From contig NZ_SLZG01000010.1 in assembly GCF_004341625.1 (NCBI RefSeq), positions 124,001 to 188,000 of the forward strand: a stretch of DNA of 64,000 bases, written 5' to 3'. The notes beneath the pieces were generated by a model, which was given only the letters and a program-made list of their open reading frames with translations, ran no database searches and had not been told where the DNA came from. Position 1 is the first letter of the stretch; the number at the start of each line of letters is the position of its first letter. Below are positions 33,748-42,884 of this stretch, one piece after another. The position numbers and the translations under genes are program-made. The DNA is from Rhizobium sp. BK376. Lineage in GTDB: Bacteria > Pseudomonadota > Alphaproteobacteria > Rhizobiales > Rhizobiaceae.

Positions 33748-35961
33748 TCAGCGCGACCGAAGCTGGGCGATGGAAAGGAGCGTGTCCGCGTTGATTCCGA
33801 CCGCTCCCCCCCCGGTTAGGATGGAAAGCGATGGCGAATTGGCAGTGCCATTCTGTTGGTCGTACATCGCCGTGAACCGCTTCAGCAACGAATCGACTTT
33901 TTTCGGATTCTGCAGGTCCTTGATATCGATGAACTGCTTCAACGCCTCGGCCTGTTTGTCGACATCCATGTTCGATATGCCGCTCGGCAAGTTGAACGTC
34001 GTCGTGATGACCTGAAACAGAGCCTTGTCCCCCATCAGGTCGAACATCGAGGTCACGCCGGAAGCCTTGCGCTCGAAATAGAGTGCGAGCCGAACCCCGT
34101 CGCTCGTCTCTCCCTCCTGGTTCTCCAGGGTTTGACGAAGAAACGTTGCGTTCAATTGCTTCAACCCGATCTCCGACTGGGCAACGCCTGAAGTGTCCCG
34201 CGTCAGATTACCCTTGGTGTCGAAGTTGAACGAGACGACGATATCCTTGATCTTGGCGTTTTCGGGCTTGTTGAGAATGCTCTTCGCGTCGTCCGGATCC
34301 GCAGCGAAAGCCTTCTTTAGGAAGTCCTTGTCCTTCTCATAGGTCTTCGGGTCCAGGCCCTCGGCAGTCAGCACGAAGGAAACAAGCTTCTTGTCGGCAA
34401 GGAAGTCCGACGCTGTCTTCACCTTGCTCATAGTCTCTTTGAAATAGTCGGTATCGTCCTGCACAGTCTTCTTAGCCGCCGTCAATTGTGCGCCTGTCAG
34501 CAAGACGGTCTTCTGCTTCTTGTAGTCGGACGCATATTTGCTGATCTGATTTTGAGACAGCGCTTCCAGGGGCGTTGTGATTTTGCCGTCGCTGTCGAAA
34601 TTGAACGCCTTGGCGAGTTTCACCAGACGGTCGTCCTTCAGCGAGTTGACGTAGCTCTTGGGATCATAGGGATCGCTTGTCAGAACCTTGCGAAGGTCCG
34701 ATTTGGTGATCGTATCCAGTTCGATCCCGTAGGCCCGCAGCGCAACCTCGTACAGTTCAGGCTGCTTGTCGTTCAACGGGCTCTTGTCGTCCTTGTTGCT
34801 CAGGAAGAAGTCGTCGATCGTCTTGATGCCGCTGGTCGTGCGATTGATGAAATTGTTGGCGGCGTTGGTCACATCCAGATCATGGCTACTACTGTAGTTG
34901 GCAAGATAGTCTTTCGAAGTCAGCTTTATCTGCTCATCGCTCTGAGCCGGGGTTCCACTGGGAAGCGTCCCACCCTGGTTGAAATTGAACTTCTTGACCG
35001 CTGAGGCAAGCCCCAGAATGTTTGCAACGCTCTTTGGATCATCCAGATTGCTCTTGAAAACCGACTCCGCCGACGTCGCACTCAGCGTTGCAGGCATGTT
35101 GAACGCCGACTTGATATAGGCGAAAAGACGGGGATCGCCGGTCAGCTGCGAAACGGTTGTGATCGACCCGATCTTGCTCTCGTAATAAGCCTTGTTGTAC
35201 TTCGCCGCCGTCTCCGTGACATAGGACGGCACGGTCAAGTGATAGGCTTCCACCAGCTTAGATGCCTGGTCGGCGGTCTGGGCCGTATCGCCGGACAATG
35301 TTCCGTCGGCCTTGAAATCGAACAATCCGGCAAGGGTCTTGAAGCCGGCAATGCCGCTCTGATTGGCGACGCTGTTGGGATCGTTCGGATCGCTCGTCAG
35401 GACAGACTTGAGAAAGTCCTTCGACACATAGGTCGGATCGATATCCGTGGCCTTCAGCATGAAGTCGCGCATGCGACTGTCGTTGAGGAGGCCGCTGACG
35501 TTCTTTACCTTGCCGATATTGGCGTTCCAGTAATCCGCCTCAGTCTTTGCAGATGTCTCTTCGTCGGCAAACGAATGCTTGTAGAGGCCGATCAGCTCGT
35601 CTTCCTGGGCCTCCGACTGGACGTCAGCAGTACCGTTTCCGCCGAAGTTGAAAGCCGCAGCGAAATCCTTGTAGCGCTGGTCGGACATGCGGTTTGCAAA
35701 GCTGTTGTCGTCGCTGAGATCGCTCTCCAGGACCTTTTTGATGAAGGCTTTCGCATATCCCACATCGTCAAGGCCATAGGCCTGAACGGCATAATTATAG
35801 AGACGATAATCGCCCATGAAATCGTCAACGGTTTTCACCTTGCCGATATTCGCATTGTAGTAATCAATCTCTCGCTTTGTCGCCGGCTGCGCCGCGACGC
35901 GATCGAGCGCTGCCGGGATATCACGATTCACGATCGAATATCCAAGATACGTGGAAAGCAT
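33748..35961 (-). CDS. Six-repeat DUF1217 protein
   Basis: A 737-aa protein built of about six repeats of 110-130 residues. Each repeat has a YxxNIGKVKTVDDF-like opening, a middle helix, a motif like VLTSDPNDPNSVAN, and an end like FNFDxxGxL. DUF1217 proteins are found in rhizobia mostly inside flagellar clusters, usually with fewer repeats; no flagellar gene is near here. There is no signal peptide, so if exported it uses another route. The ATG at 35961 (MLSTYLGYSIVNRD) follows GGGGGC; the frame is open to 36063 without support. The final residues are glycine-rich (SILTGGGAVGIN). Function unknown; a filament- or secretion-related structural role is a guess. Confidence 0.78.
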   Translation of the reverse strand: MLSTYLGYSIVNRDIPAALDRVAAQPATKREIDYYNANIGKVKTVDDFMGDYRLYNYAVQAYGLDDVGYAKAFIKKVLESDLSDDNSFANRMSDQRYKDFAAAFNFGGNGTADVQSEAQEDELIGLYKHSFADEETSAKTEADYWNANIGKVKNVSGLLNDSRMRDFMLKATDIDPTYVSKDFLKSVLTSDPNDPNSVANQSGIAGFKTLAGLFDFKADGTLSGDTAQTADQASKLVEAYHLTVPSYVTETAAKYNKAYYESKIGSITTVSQLTGDPRLFAYIKSAFNMPATLSATSAESVFKSNLDDPKSVANILGLASAVKKFNFNQGGTLPSGTPAQSDEQIKLTSKDYLANYSSSHDLDVTNAANNFINRTTSGIKTIDDFFLSNKDDKSPLNDKQPELYEVALRAYGIELDTITKSDLRKVLTSDPYDPKSYVNSLKDDRLVKLAKAFNFDSDGKITTPLEALSQNQISKYASDYKKQKTVLLTGAQLTAAKKTVQDDTDYFKETMSKVKTASDFLADKKLVSFVLTAEGLDPKTYEKDKDFLKKAFAADPDDAKSILNKPENAKIKDIVVSFNFDTKGNLTRDTSGVAQSEIGLKQLNATFLRQTLENQEGETSDGVRLALYFERKASGVTSMFDLMGDKALFQVITTTFNLPSGISNMDVDKQAEALKQFIDIKDLQNPKKVDSLLKRFTAMYDQQNGTANSPSLSILTGGGAVGINADTLLSIAQLRSR

Positions 35962-36082
35962 TGAAGCCCCCTTTCCCCACCTGCCTCCGGAAACAACGGA
36001 GACCGGCAAGGAATTACACGGGGACCTTGCGCGAAGGTGATCCCAACCACCTCTCGGCTGCAACGGTTCAGTGGAGCCAGCC

Positions 36083-37429
36083 TCAGCCGGCGAGCAGTTC
36101 CTGCATGGCAGCGCCGAAGCGTTTGGCGATCGCCTCGCGCTTCACATGCCGCCCGCGCTCGACCTGCTTGCGCCCGAGCGCCCAGACGCAATCGACGGAA
36201 ACGCCGCCGGCAAAGATCCACTGGTCGAGAAGTTGATCGTCAGCGAGATAGGGAACCGCGGACGCGTCGAGCGACACCATATCGGCGAAACCTCCCTCGG
36301 CAAGACCGGACCCGGCCCTCAGCGCAGTACCGCCACCGGCCAGCGCGCCCTCGAAGAGCGAGCGAGCCGTGGAGCCGCCCGTTTCGGCAATGACGTTGCG
36401 GGCGCGCAGGCCAAGGCGCTGCGAATATTCGAGCTGGCGTAGCTCTTCGGGGATCGAAATCAGGATATTCGAATCGGAACCGATGCCAAAGCGACCACCC
36501 TCGCCAAGGAAGTGCGGTGCGGGAAAGATCCCATCGCCAAGATTGGCCTCGGTTATCGGGCATAGGCCGGCAATCGCACCGCTCCGCGCCATGCCGCGCG
36601 TTTCCGCATCCGTCATATGGGTCGCATGGATCAGACACCAGCGATCATTGACCGGTGCGTGGTCGAGCAACCATTCGACCGGCCGCTGCCCGGACCATGC
36701 GACGCAATCGTCAACTTCTTTCGTCTGCTCTGCCACGTGGATATGGATCGGCCCTTCACCAGCGGACCCAACAGCTGCAGCCAGTTCCTCCGGCGTGACG
36801 GCACGCAGGCTATGTGGCGCGATACCGAGTTCCGCCCCCGGCAGGCGTGCGACCACCGTTTGGCAGCCGGCCATCAGGGCCTGGAAACTATCGAGCGAAT
36901 TGATGAAGCGTCGCTGTCCTTCGATCGGAGCCGTCCCGCCGAAGCCGGAATGAGCGTAGAGCACGGGCAGGAGCGTCAGGCCGATGCCGGTCTCAAGGCT
37001 TGCCGCCCCGATGCGCTCCGCCAGCTCGGCGATATTGGCATAGTGGCTGCCATCCTTGTCGTGATGCAGGTAATGGAACTCGCCGACGCGAGAGAACCCC
37101 GCCTCCAGCATTTCCATATAGAGCTGTGCTGCCACCGCCTCGACATGTTCAGGCGTCATCGACAGCGCGAATTTGTACATGACCGTCCGCCAGCTCCAGA
37201 AGCTGTCGTTGGCGGGGCCGCGCACTTCCGCGAGGCCCGCCATGGCGCGCTGGAAGGCATGACTGTGCAGGTTCGGCATGCCGGGCACGATAACCCCATG
37301 GCGCTCGTCCCCGGCTTCCGGCGCGGCACCGATTTCGATCGAAGCAATCCGGCCATCGGCCAAGGTCAACCGCACGTTTTTCTGCCAGCCGTTCGTCAAC
37401 AGCGCTGATTCCGCATGAAGTCTGGTCAT
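36083..37429 (-). CDS. hutF: Formimidoylglutamate deiminase
   Basis: A 448-aa amidohydrolase that turns N-formimino-glutamate into N-formylglutamate and ammonia in the five-step histidine pathway. Metal ligands are seen in PNLHSHAFQRAM, HIHVAEQTKEV, and IGSDSNILIS; LLPVLYAHSGFGG is typical of HutF. GGGAAGAGG precedes the ATG at 37429; longer starts to 37561 cross the operator region. It is divergent from hutI-hutH-hutU, with the likely HutC operator between. HutF makes sense only with an N-formylglutamate deformylase (HutG), which is not in this window. Confidence 0.92.
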   Translation of the reverse strand: MTRLHAESALLTNGWQKNVRLTLADGRIASIEIGAAPEAGDERHGVIVPGMPNLHSHAFQRAMAGLAEVRGPANDSFWSWRTVMYKFALSMTPEHVEAVAAQLYMEMLEAGFSRVGEFHYLHHDKDGSHYANIAELAERIGAASLETGIGLTLLPVLYAHSGFGGTAPIEGQRRFINSLDSFQALMAGCQTVVARLPGAELGIAPHSLRAVTPEELAAAVGSAGEGPIHIHVAEQTKEVDDCVAWSGQRPVEWLLDHAPVNDRWCLIHATHMTDAETRGMARSGAIAGLCPITEANLGDGIFPAPHFLGEGGRFGIGSDSNILISIPEELRQLEYSQRLGLRARNVIAETGGSTARSLFEGALAGGGTALRAGSGLAEGGFADMVSLDASAVPYLADDQLLDQWIFAGGVSVDCVWALGRKQVERGRHVKREAIAKRFGAAMQELLAG

Positions 37430-37525
37430 GGCCTCTTCCCTTCTTTTCTGGCCTTCTTTTCTGGCAGTGCGCATCTTTCTTTTCCAACAGAAGCGCACAA
37501 ATTCCCACTTGTCACCTTTTCCATT

Positions 37526-37537
37526 ATGTATATACAT
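37526..37537. promoter_or_regulatory. Candidate HutC operator between hutF and hutI
   Basis: ATGTATATACAT is a perfect 12-base palindrome lying 29 bases before the hutI ATG and 96 before hutF. HutC, a GntR-family repressor released by urocanate, binds TGTA-N-TACA dyads in proteobacterial hut promoters, so this is a good fit for control of both directions. Confidence 0.65.
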
Positions 37538-37566
37538 GATGCCCAATAAAGAAAGGCGCAAAGCTG

Positions 37567-38829
37567 ATGAGTGGGAACAGTTTTTTGGCGCGCAGCTCGG
37601 ACATCGAGGCCCGTCCGCGCCTCTGGCGCAACGTGCGCCTGGCGACGCTCGCCGCAGATCAGGCCGGGTTGGGCATCATCGAAAAAGGCGCGCTCGTCAC
37701 CGAGGGCGGTCGGATCAGTTTCGTCGGCGCGGAGAGCGATCTTCCCGTGGCTGCGATCGAGAAGGCGGAGATTGTCGATCTCGAAGGCCGCTGGGTCACA
37801 CCCGGCCTCGTCGATTGCCACACCCACATCGTCTATGGCGGCAACCGCGCCCGTGAATTCGAGATGCGGCTGGAAGGCGCGACCTACGAGGAAATTGCAC
37901 GCGCCGGCGGAGGCATCGTGTCCTCCGTGAAGGCGACCAACGCGCTTTCCGTCGGCGGTCTTGTCGAAGCAGCCCTACCGCGCCTCGACACCTTGCTCTC
38001 CGAGGGAGTGACGACGATCGAGATCAAGTCGGGCTACGGACTGAACGTCGAAGCCGAGCTGAAGATGCTTCAGGCGGCCCGCGCGCTCGAAACAATTCGC
38101 CCAGTCCGCGTCCTGACCTCCTATCTCGGCGCCCATGCGACGCCGGTCGAATACAAGGGCCGCAACAACGAATATATAAGCGATGTCGTTCTGCCCGGAC
38201 TTGAGCAGGCGCATGCGGAAGGGCTCGTCGACGCCGTCGACGGCTTTTGCGAGGGCATCGCCTTCTCCACTGACGAAATCGCCCGCGTGTTCGATAAGGC
38301 AAAGGCGCTGGGCATCCCGGTAAAGCTTCACGCCGAGCAACTCTCCGATCTCGGCGGAGCCAAACTCGCTGCCTCCTATGGGGCGCTGTCCGCCGACCAT
38401 CTCGAATATCTCGATGAAGACGGCGCCCGCGCCATGGCTGCGGCCGGTACCGTTGCGGTCCTGCTGCCGGGTGCCTTCTACGCCATTCAGGAAAAGCAGA
38501 AGCCGCCGGTCAGGGCGCTCCGCGACGCCGGCGCCCATATCGCTATCGCCACCGACTGCAATCCCGGCACCTCGCCGCTGACCTCGCTGCTTCTGACCAT
38601 GAACATGTCGGCCACGCTCTTCGGCCTGACCGTCGAGGAATGTATCGCCGGCGCCACACGCGAAGGTGCACTCGCCCTTGGTCTGCTCGACGAAACCGGC
38701 ACGCTGGCGGTCGGCAAATCCGCTGATCTGGCGATCTGGAATGTCGAGAGCCTGGCCGAACTGGTCTACCGCATCGGCTTCAATCCACTCCATGCACGTG
38801 TCTTCAAGGGCGAAAGGATCGACCGATGA
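37567..38829 (+). CDS. hutI: Imidazolonepropionase
   Basis: A 420-aa amidohydrolase that opens the ring of 4-imidazolone-5-propionate to formiminoglutamate, step three of histidine breakdown. The metal motif is GLVDCHTHIVYGG; later ligands are in KLHAEQLSD and ATDCNPGTSP; EIKSGYGLN binds the substrate. Length fits. It starts a three-gene operon, and its TGA stop overlaps the hutH ATG (ATGA). The HutC-like dyad lies just upstream. Confidence 0.95.
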   Translation: MSGNSFLARSSDIEARPRLWRNVRLATLAADQAGLGIIEKGALVTEGGRISFVGAESDLPVAAIEKAEIVDLEGRWVTPGLVDCHTHIVYGGNRAREFEMRLEGATYEEIARAGGGIVSSVKATNALSVGGLVEAALPRLDTLLSEGVTTIEIKSGYGLNVEAELKMLQAARALETIRPVRVLTSYLGAHATPVEYKGRNNEYISDVVLPGLEQAHAEGLVDAVDGFCEGIAFSTDEIARVFDKAKALGIPVKLHAEQLSDLGGAKLAASYGALSADHLEYLDEDGARAMAAAGTVAVLLPGAFYAIQEKQKPPVRALRDAGAHIAIATDCNPGTSPLTSLLLTMNMSATLFGLTVEECIAGATREGALALGLLDETGTLAVGKSADLAIWNVESLAELVYRIGFNPLHARVFKGERIDR

Positions 38830-40361
38830 CCATCACGCTTCATCCCGGCTCCGTCTCGCTGAGCGAACTTTCCGCAATCTATTGGAGCGGCGAACCGGCA
38901 AGGCTCGATCCGTCTTTTGACGCCGGCATTGCAAAAGCCGCGGCACGCATCGCCGAGATCGCCGCCGGCAATGCACCGGTCTACGGCATCAACACCGGCT
39001 TCGGCAAACTCGCGTCGATCAAGATCGACAGCGCCGATGTCGCCACCCTGCAGCGCAATCTGATCCTGTCGCATTGTTGCGGCGTTGGCCAGCCGCTGCC
39101 GGAAAACGTCGTGCGCCTGATCATGGCCTTGAAGCTGGTCTCACTCGGCCGCGGCGCCTCGGGCGTCCGGCTTGATCTCGTTCGGCTGATCGAGGGCATG
39201 CTCGAAAAGGGCGTCATCCCCGTCATCCCAGAAAAGGGATCGGTTGGAGCCTCCGGCGATCTCGCTCCACTTGCGCATCTGGCCGTCGTCATGATGGGAG
39301 AAGGCGAGGCCTTTTTCGCCGGCCAGCGGATGGATGGCGCTGCGGCACTTGATAAGGCCGGCCTCAAGCCAGTCGTACTTGCGGCCAAGGAAGGCCTTGC
39401 GCTGATCAATGGCACACAGGTTTCGACAGCGTTGGCGCTTGCCGGGCTCTTCCGCGCCCACCGTGCGGCCCAGGCCGCGCTGATAACAGGCGCCATGTCG
39501 ACAGATGCGGCCATGGGATCATCCGCTCCCTTCCATCCAGACATACACACGCTGCGTGGCCATCGCGGCCAGATCGATACGGCAGCTGCCCTGCGCGCTC
39601 TCCTCGACAATTCCGTGATCCGCCAGAGCCATATCGAGGGCGACGAGCGGGTGCAGGACCCCTATTGCATCCGCTGCCAGCCGCAGGTCGATGGCGCCTG
39701 CCTGGATCTCCTGCGTTCCGTGGCCCGCACCCTCGAGATCGAGGCCAATGCGGTCACCGACAACCCGCTGGTTCTCTCCGATAATTCCGTCGTGTCGGGC
39801 GGCAATTTCCACGCCGAGCCGGTCGCTTTTGCCGCCGATCAGATCGCGCTCGCCGTGTGCGAGATCGGGGCGATCGCGCAGCGACGTATCGCGCTGCTCG
39901 TCGATCCGGCCCTCTCCTATGGCCTGCCGGCCTTTCTCGCCAAGAAGCCGGGCCTGAACTCTGGCCTCATGATCGCCGAAGTGACTTCGGCGGCGCTGAT
40001 GAGCGAGAACAAGCAGATGTCGCACCCGGCCTCTGTCGATTCGACGCCGACCTCGGCCAACCAGGAAGACCACGTCTCCATGGCCTGCCACGGCGCCCGC
40101 CGCCTGCTCGGCATGACCGACAATCTCTTCGGCATCATCGGCATCGAGGCGCTGACGGCGGCACAGGGTGTGGAACTGCGCAGCCCGCTAGCCACCAGCC
40201 CGGAACTGCAGAAGGCGATTTCGACCATCCGCGCCGCAGTCCCTTCGCTCGAAGAAGACCGCTACATGGCGACCGACCTCAGGGCCGCAGGCGATCTCGT
40301 CGCAACAGCCGCCCTCAACCTTTCCGTTTCCGCAGGTATCCTGCCCTCTCTGGAGATCTGA
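38826..40361 (+). CDS. hutH: Histidine ammonia-lyase
   Basis: A 511-aa lyase that removes ammonia from L-histidine to give urocanate. The self-made MIO cofactor comes from Ala142-Ser143-Gly144 in GSVGASGDLAPL. Other family blocks: YGINTGFGKLA and PSxLYxQD-like region replaced by RCQPQVDGACLD near 280, and QEDHVSM near 415. It starts in the ATGA overlap with hutI and ends one base before the hutU start region, so the three are coupled. Confidence 0.95.
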   Translation: MTITLHPGSVSLSELSAIYWSGEPARLDPSFDAGIAKAAARIAEIAAGNAPVYGINTGFGKLASIKIDSADVATLQRNLILSHCCGVGQPLPENVVRLIMALKLVSLGRGASGVRLDLVRLIEGMLEKGVIPVIPEKGSVGASGDLAPLAHLAVVMMGEGEAFFAGQRMDGAAALDKAGLKPVVLAAKEGLALINGTQVSTALALAGLFRAHRAAQAALITGAMSTDAAMGSSAPFHPDIHTLRGHRGQIDTAAALRALLDNSVIRQSHIEGDERVQDPYCIRCQPQVDGACLDLLRSVARTLEIEANAVTDNPLVLSDNSVVSGGNFHAEPVAFAADQIALAVCEIGAIAQRRIALLVDPALSYGLPAFLAKKPGLNSGLMIAEVTSAALMSENKQMSHPASVDSTPTSANQEDHVSMACHGARRLLGMTDNLFGIIGIEALTAAQGVELRSPLATSPELQKAISTIRAAVPSLEEDRYMATDLRAAGDLVATAALNLSVSAGILPSLEI

Positions 40362-40362
40362 C

Positions 40363-42051
40363 ATGACCAGCAACCCACGCCACAACATCCGCGAAATCCG
40401 TGCCCCGCGCGGCGACCAACTGAACGCCAAGAGTTGGATGACAGAAGCGCCGCTGCGCATGCTGATGAACAATCTCGACCCCGATGTGGCGGAAAATCCG
40501 AACGAACTGGTCGTCTACGGCGGCATCGGCCGCGCCGCCCGCACCTGGGCCGATTTCGACCAGATTGCCGAAACGCTGAAGACGCTGACGGAAGAAGAGA
40601 CCCTGTTGGTTCAATCGGGCAAGCCGGTCGGCGTATTCCGCACCCACAAGGACGCGCCGCGCGTCCTGATTGCCAATTCCAACCTCGTGCCGCACTGGGC
40701 GACCTGGGATCATTTCAACGAGCTCGATAAGAAGGGTCTTGCCATGTACGGCCAGATGACGGCCGGCTCGTGGATCTATATCGGCACGCAGGGCATCGTC
40801 CAGGGCACTTACGAAACCTTCGTCGAAGCCGGTCGTCAGCACTACAGTGGCGACCTTAGGGGCAAGTGGATCCTGACCGGCGGCCTCGGCGGCATGGGCG
40901 GCGCGCAGCCGCTGGCGGCCGTCATGGCCGGCGCCTGCTGCCTCGCCGTCGAAAGCGACGAGACCCGCATCGATTTCCGCATCCGCACCCGCTATGTCGA
41001 CGAGAAGGCAAGGACGCTCGACGAAGCGCTAGCGCTGATCGACAAGTGGACCAAGGCCGGCGAAGCCAAGTCCGTCGGCCTGCTCGGCAACGCCGCCGAA
41101 ATCTTCCCCGAGCTTGTGAAGCGGATGAAGGCCGGCGGCCCGCGCCCCGACATCGTCACCGATCAGACCTCGGCTCACGACCCGCGCAACGGCTACCTGC
41201 CGGCCGGCTGGACCGTTGCCGAGCACAAGGCCAAGCGCGAGAGCGACCCGAAGGCCGTCGAAGTTGCTGCCCGCGCCTCGATGAGGGCGCATGTGGAGGC
41301 AATGGTTGCCTTCTGGGATGCCGGCGTTCCGACACTCGACTACGGCAACAACATCCGCCAGGTCGCCAAGGATGAGGGTCTCGAAAACGCGTTCGCCTTC
41401 CCGGGCTTCGTGCCTGCCTATATTCGCCCGCTCTTCTGCCGCGGTATCGGCCCCTTCCGCTGGGCGGCTCTGTCGGGCGATCCGGAAGACATCTACAAGA
41501 CCGACGCCAAGGTGAAAGAACTGTTGCCCGACAACAAGCACCTGCACAATTGGCTCGACATGGCCAGGGAGCGCATCGCCTTCCAGGGTCTGCCGGCGCG
41601 CATCTGCTGGGTCGGCCTCGGCGACCGCCACAAGCTCGGCCTCGCCTTCAATGAGATGGTGAAGAACGGCGAACTGAGGGCCCCTGTCGTCATCGGCCGC
41701 GACCACCTCGATTCCGGCTCGGTCGCCTCGCCGAACCGCGAGACGGAAGCGATGAAGGACGGCTCGGACGCCGTTTCCGACTGGCCGCTGCTGAACGCTC
41801 TGCTCAACACCGCATCGGGCGCCACCTGGGTGTCACTTCACCACGGCGGCGGCGTCGGCATGGGCTTCAGCCAACATTCCGGCATGGTCATCTGCGCTGA
41901 CGGCACGGATGACGCGGCAAGGCGCTTGGAGCGCGTGCTCTGGAACGATCCGGCCACCGGCGTCATGCGCCACGCCGACGCGGGCTATGACATCGCCATC
42001 GAATGCGCCAAGGAAAAAGGCTTGCGGTTGCCCGGTATTCTCGGGAACTGA
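40363..42051 (+). CDS. hutU: Urocanate hydratase
   Basis: A 562-aa NAD-dependent hydratase turning urocanate into imidazolonepropionate. Conserved stretches include NGIGRAARTW-like VYGGIGRAARTW, TGGLGGMGGAQPLA at the NAD site, ARICWVGLGDRHKLG, and GGGVGMGFSQHSGMV. Length is normal. GGAG lies 9 bases before the ATG. Last gene of hutIHU; a hairpin follows. Confidence 0.95.
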   Translation: MTSNPRHNIREIRAPRGDQLNAKSWMTEAPLRMLMNNLDPDVAENPNELVVYGGIGRAARTWADFDQIAETLKTLTEEETLLVQSGKPVGVFRTHKDAPRVLIANSNLVPHWATWDHFNELDKKGLAMYGQMTAGSWIYIGTQGIVQGTYETFVEAGRQHYSGDLRGKWILTGGLGGMGGAQPLAAVMAGACCLAVESDETRIDFRIRTRYVDEKARTLDEALALIDKWTKAGEAKSVGLLGNAAEIFPELVKRMKAGGPRPDIVTDQTSAHDPRNGYLPAGWTVAEHKAKRESDPKAVEVAARASMRAHVEAMVAFWDAGVPTLDYGNNIRQVAKDEGLENAFAFPGFVPAYIRPLFCRGIGPFRWAALSGDPEDIYKTDAKVKELLPDNKHLHNWLDMARERIAFQGLPARICWVGLGDRHKLGLAFNEMVKNGELRAPVVIGRDHLDSGSVASPNRETEAMKDGSDAVSDWPLLNALLNTASGATWVSLHHGGGVGMGFSQHSGMVICADGTDDAARRLERVLWNDPATGVMRHADAGYDIAIECAKEKGLRLPGILGN

Positions 42052-42079
42052 TTGGATCGCCGATCAAATGAACTCAAAG

Positions 42080-42104
42080 ACGCCGCCGAAAAGAACGGCG
42101 GCGT
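42080..42104. terminator. Hairpin after hutU
   Basis: Perfect 9-bp stem ACGCCGCCG / CGGCGGCGT with a 7-base loop, placed between the convergent hutU and vapC genes. It has only a weak T-tract (TTCT). Confidence 0.6.
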
Positions 42105-42105
42105 T

Positions 42106-42519
42106 CTAGAAGTCCCATGGCGAAATTAATTCGACGCCCGTAGTACTAAAGTCGCTGAGGTTACGGGTCGCAAGTTTGCCTCCGTTTACCAGCGCTATCG
42201 CGGCGATCATGCCATCAGGCACGGACATCACACGCCCCTGGCGTGCCGCGGATCCCATGATTTCGCCGTAGGCAAGAGCGGCCTCTTCCGTCAATCCGAA
42301 TATCCGGTCTGCAAAACGTCTGCGCCATTCGTAAAGACCTTGCTCCAGACGATCCGCCCGTTGATCGGGCCTAATTTTTTGAATGCCGAAAGCAACTTCA
42401 GCAATTGTCACAGTCGACAACGCGAGTTCGGCGTCGTAGCGCGTAAGCCATGCGACAACAGCTTCGTCGGGATATCTCTTCAATGTTTCCGAGACGACAT
42501 TCGTATCGAGCAGGATCAA
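42106..42519 (-). CDS. vapC: VapC-type PIN-domain toxin
   Basis: A 137-aa PIN ribonuclease, the toxin of a type II pair. The four acidic residues are in ILLDTNVVSE, TIAEVAFGI, VPDGMIAAIAL and the C-terminal LSDFSTTGVELISPW, as in FitB-like VapC proteins. Its start overlaps the antitoxin stop (4 bases), the usual arrangement that ties toxin to antitoxin translation. Members cut initiator tRNA or rRNA; the target here is not known. Confidence 0.88.
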   Translation of the reverse strand: MILLDTNVVSETLKRYPDEAVVAWLTRYDAELALSTVTIAEVAFGIQKIRPDQRADRLEQGLYEWRRRFADRIFGLTEEAALAYGEIMGSAARQGRVMSVPDGMIAAIALVNGGKLATRNLSDFSTTGVELISPWDF

Positions 42520-42764
42520 AGGTCGATACCCTTGTGAGGCTGGCGACCTTCTCGGATAACGTCTTCCAGATCGATATCTGTACCACTTTTTTCTGAAAGC
42601 CGACGATAGAAGGAAGACGCAGGCTCACGCCCAGTTTCCCGGATATCGTAGGCCTCCAATGCCCTCTCAACGATCTCCGCGATCGAACGATTTTCTCGGC
42701 GAGCAAGGCGATGGGCGAGATCACGCGCCTTAGCACTTCTGACTGAGAGTTGAGGTTCAACCAT
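42516..42764 (-). CDS. vapB: VapB-type antitoxin
   Basis: An 82-aa antitoxin. The N-terminus (MVEPQLSVRSAKARDLAHRL then RSIAEIVERALEAYD) is a PSK/ribbon-helix-helix-like DNA-binding dimer; the C-terminus (SGTDIDLEDVIREGRQPH) would wrap the toxin. AGGAG lies 7 bases before the ATG at 42764; the frame open to 42812 lacks one. Encoded just before vapC, it should repress the pair's own promoter. Confidence 0.85.
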   Translation of the reverse strand: MVEPQLSVRSAKARDLAHRLARRENRSIAEIVERALEAYDIRETGREPASSFYRRLSEKSGTDIDLEDVIREGRQPHKGIDL

Positions 42765-42884
42765 CGGAATCTCCTTTGCAGCAAATATAGACCCCGAGAG
42801 GGTTGCCATCAAGATGGCAGCTGATGGCTAGCCATCCAGCGGTTCCGGTTGCCAACCATCATGCTGCCAACCGGATGACCCCTC

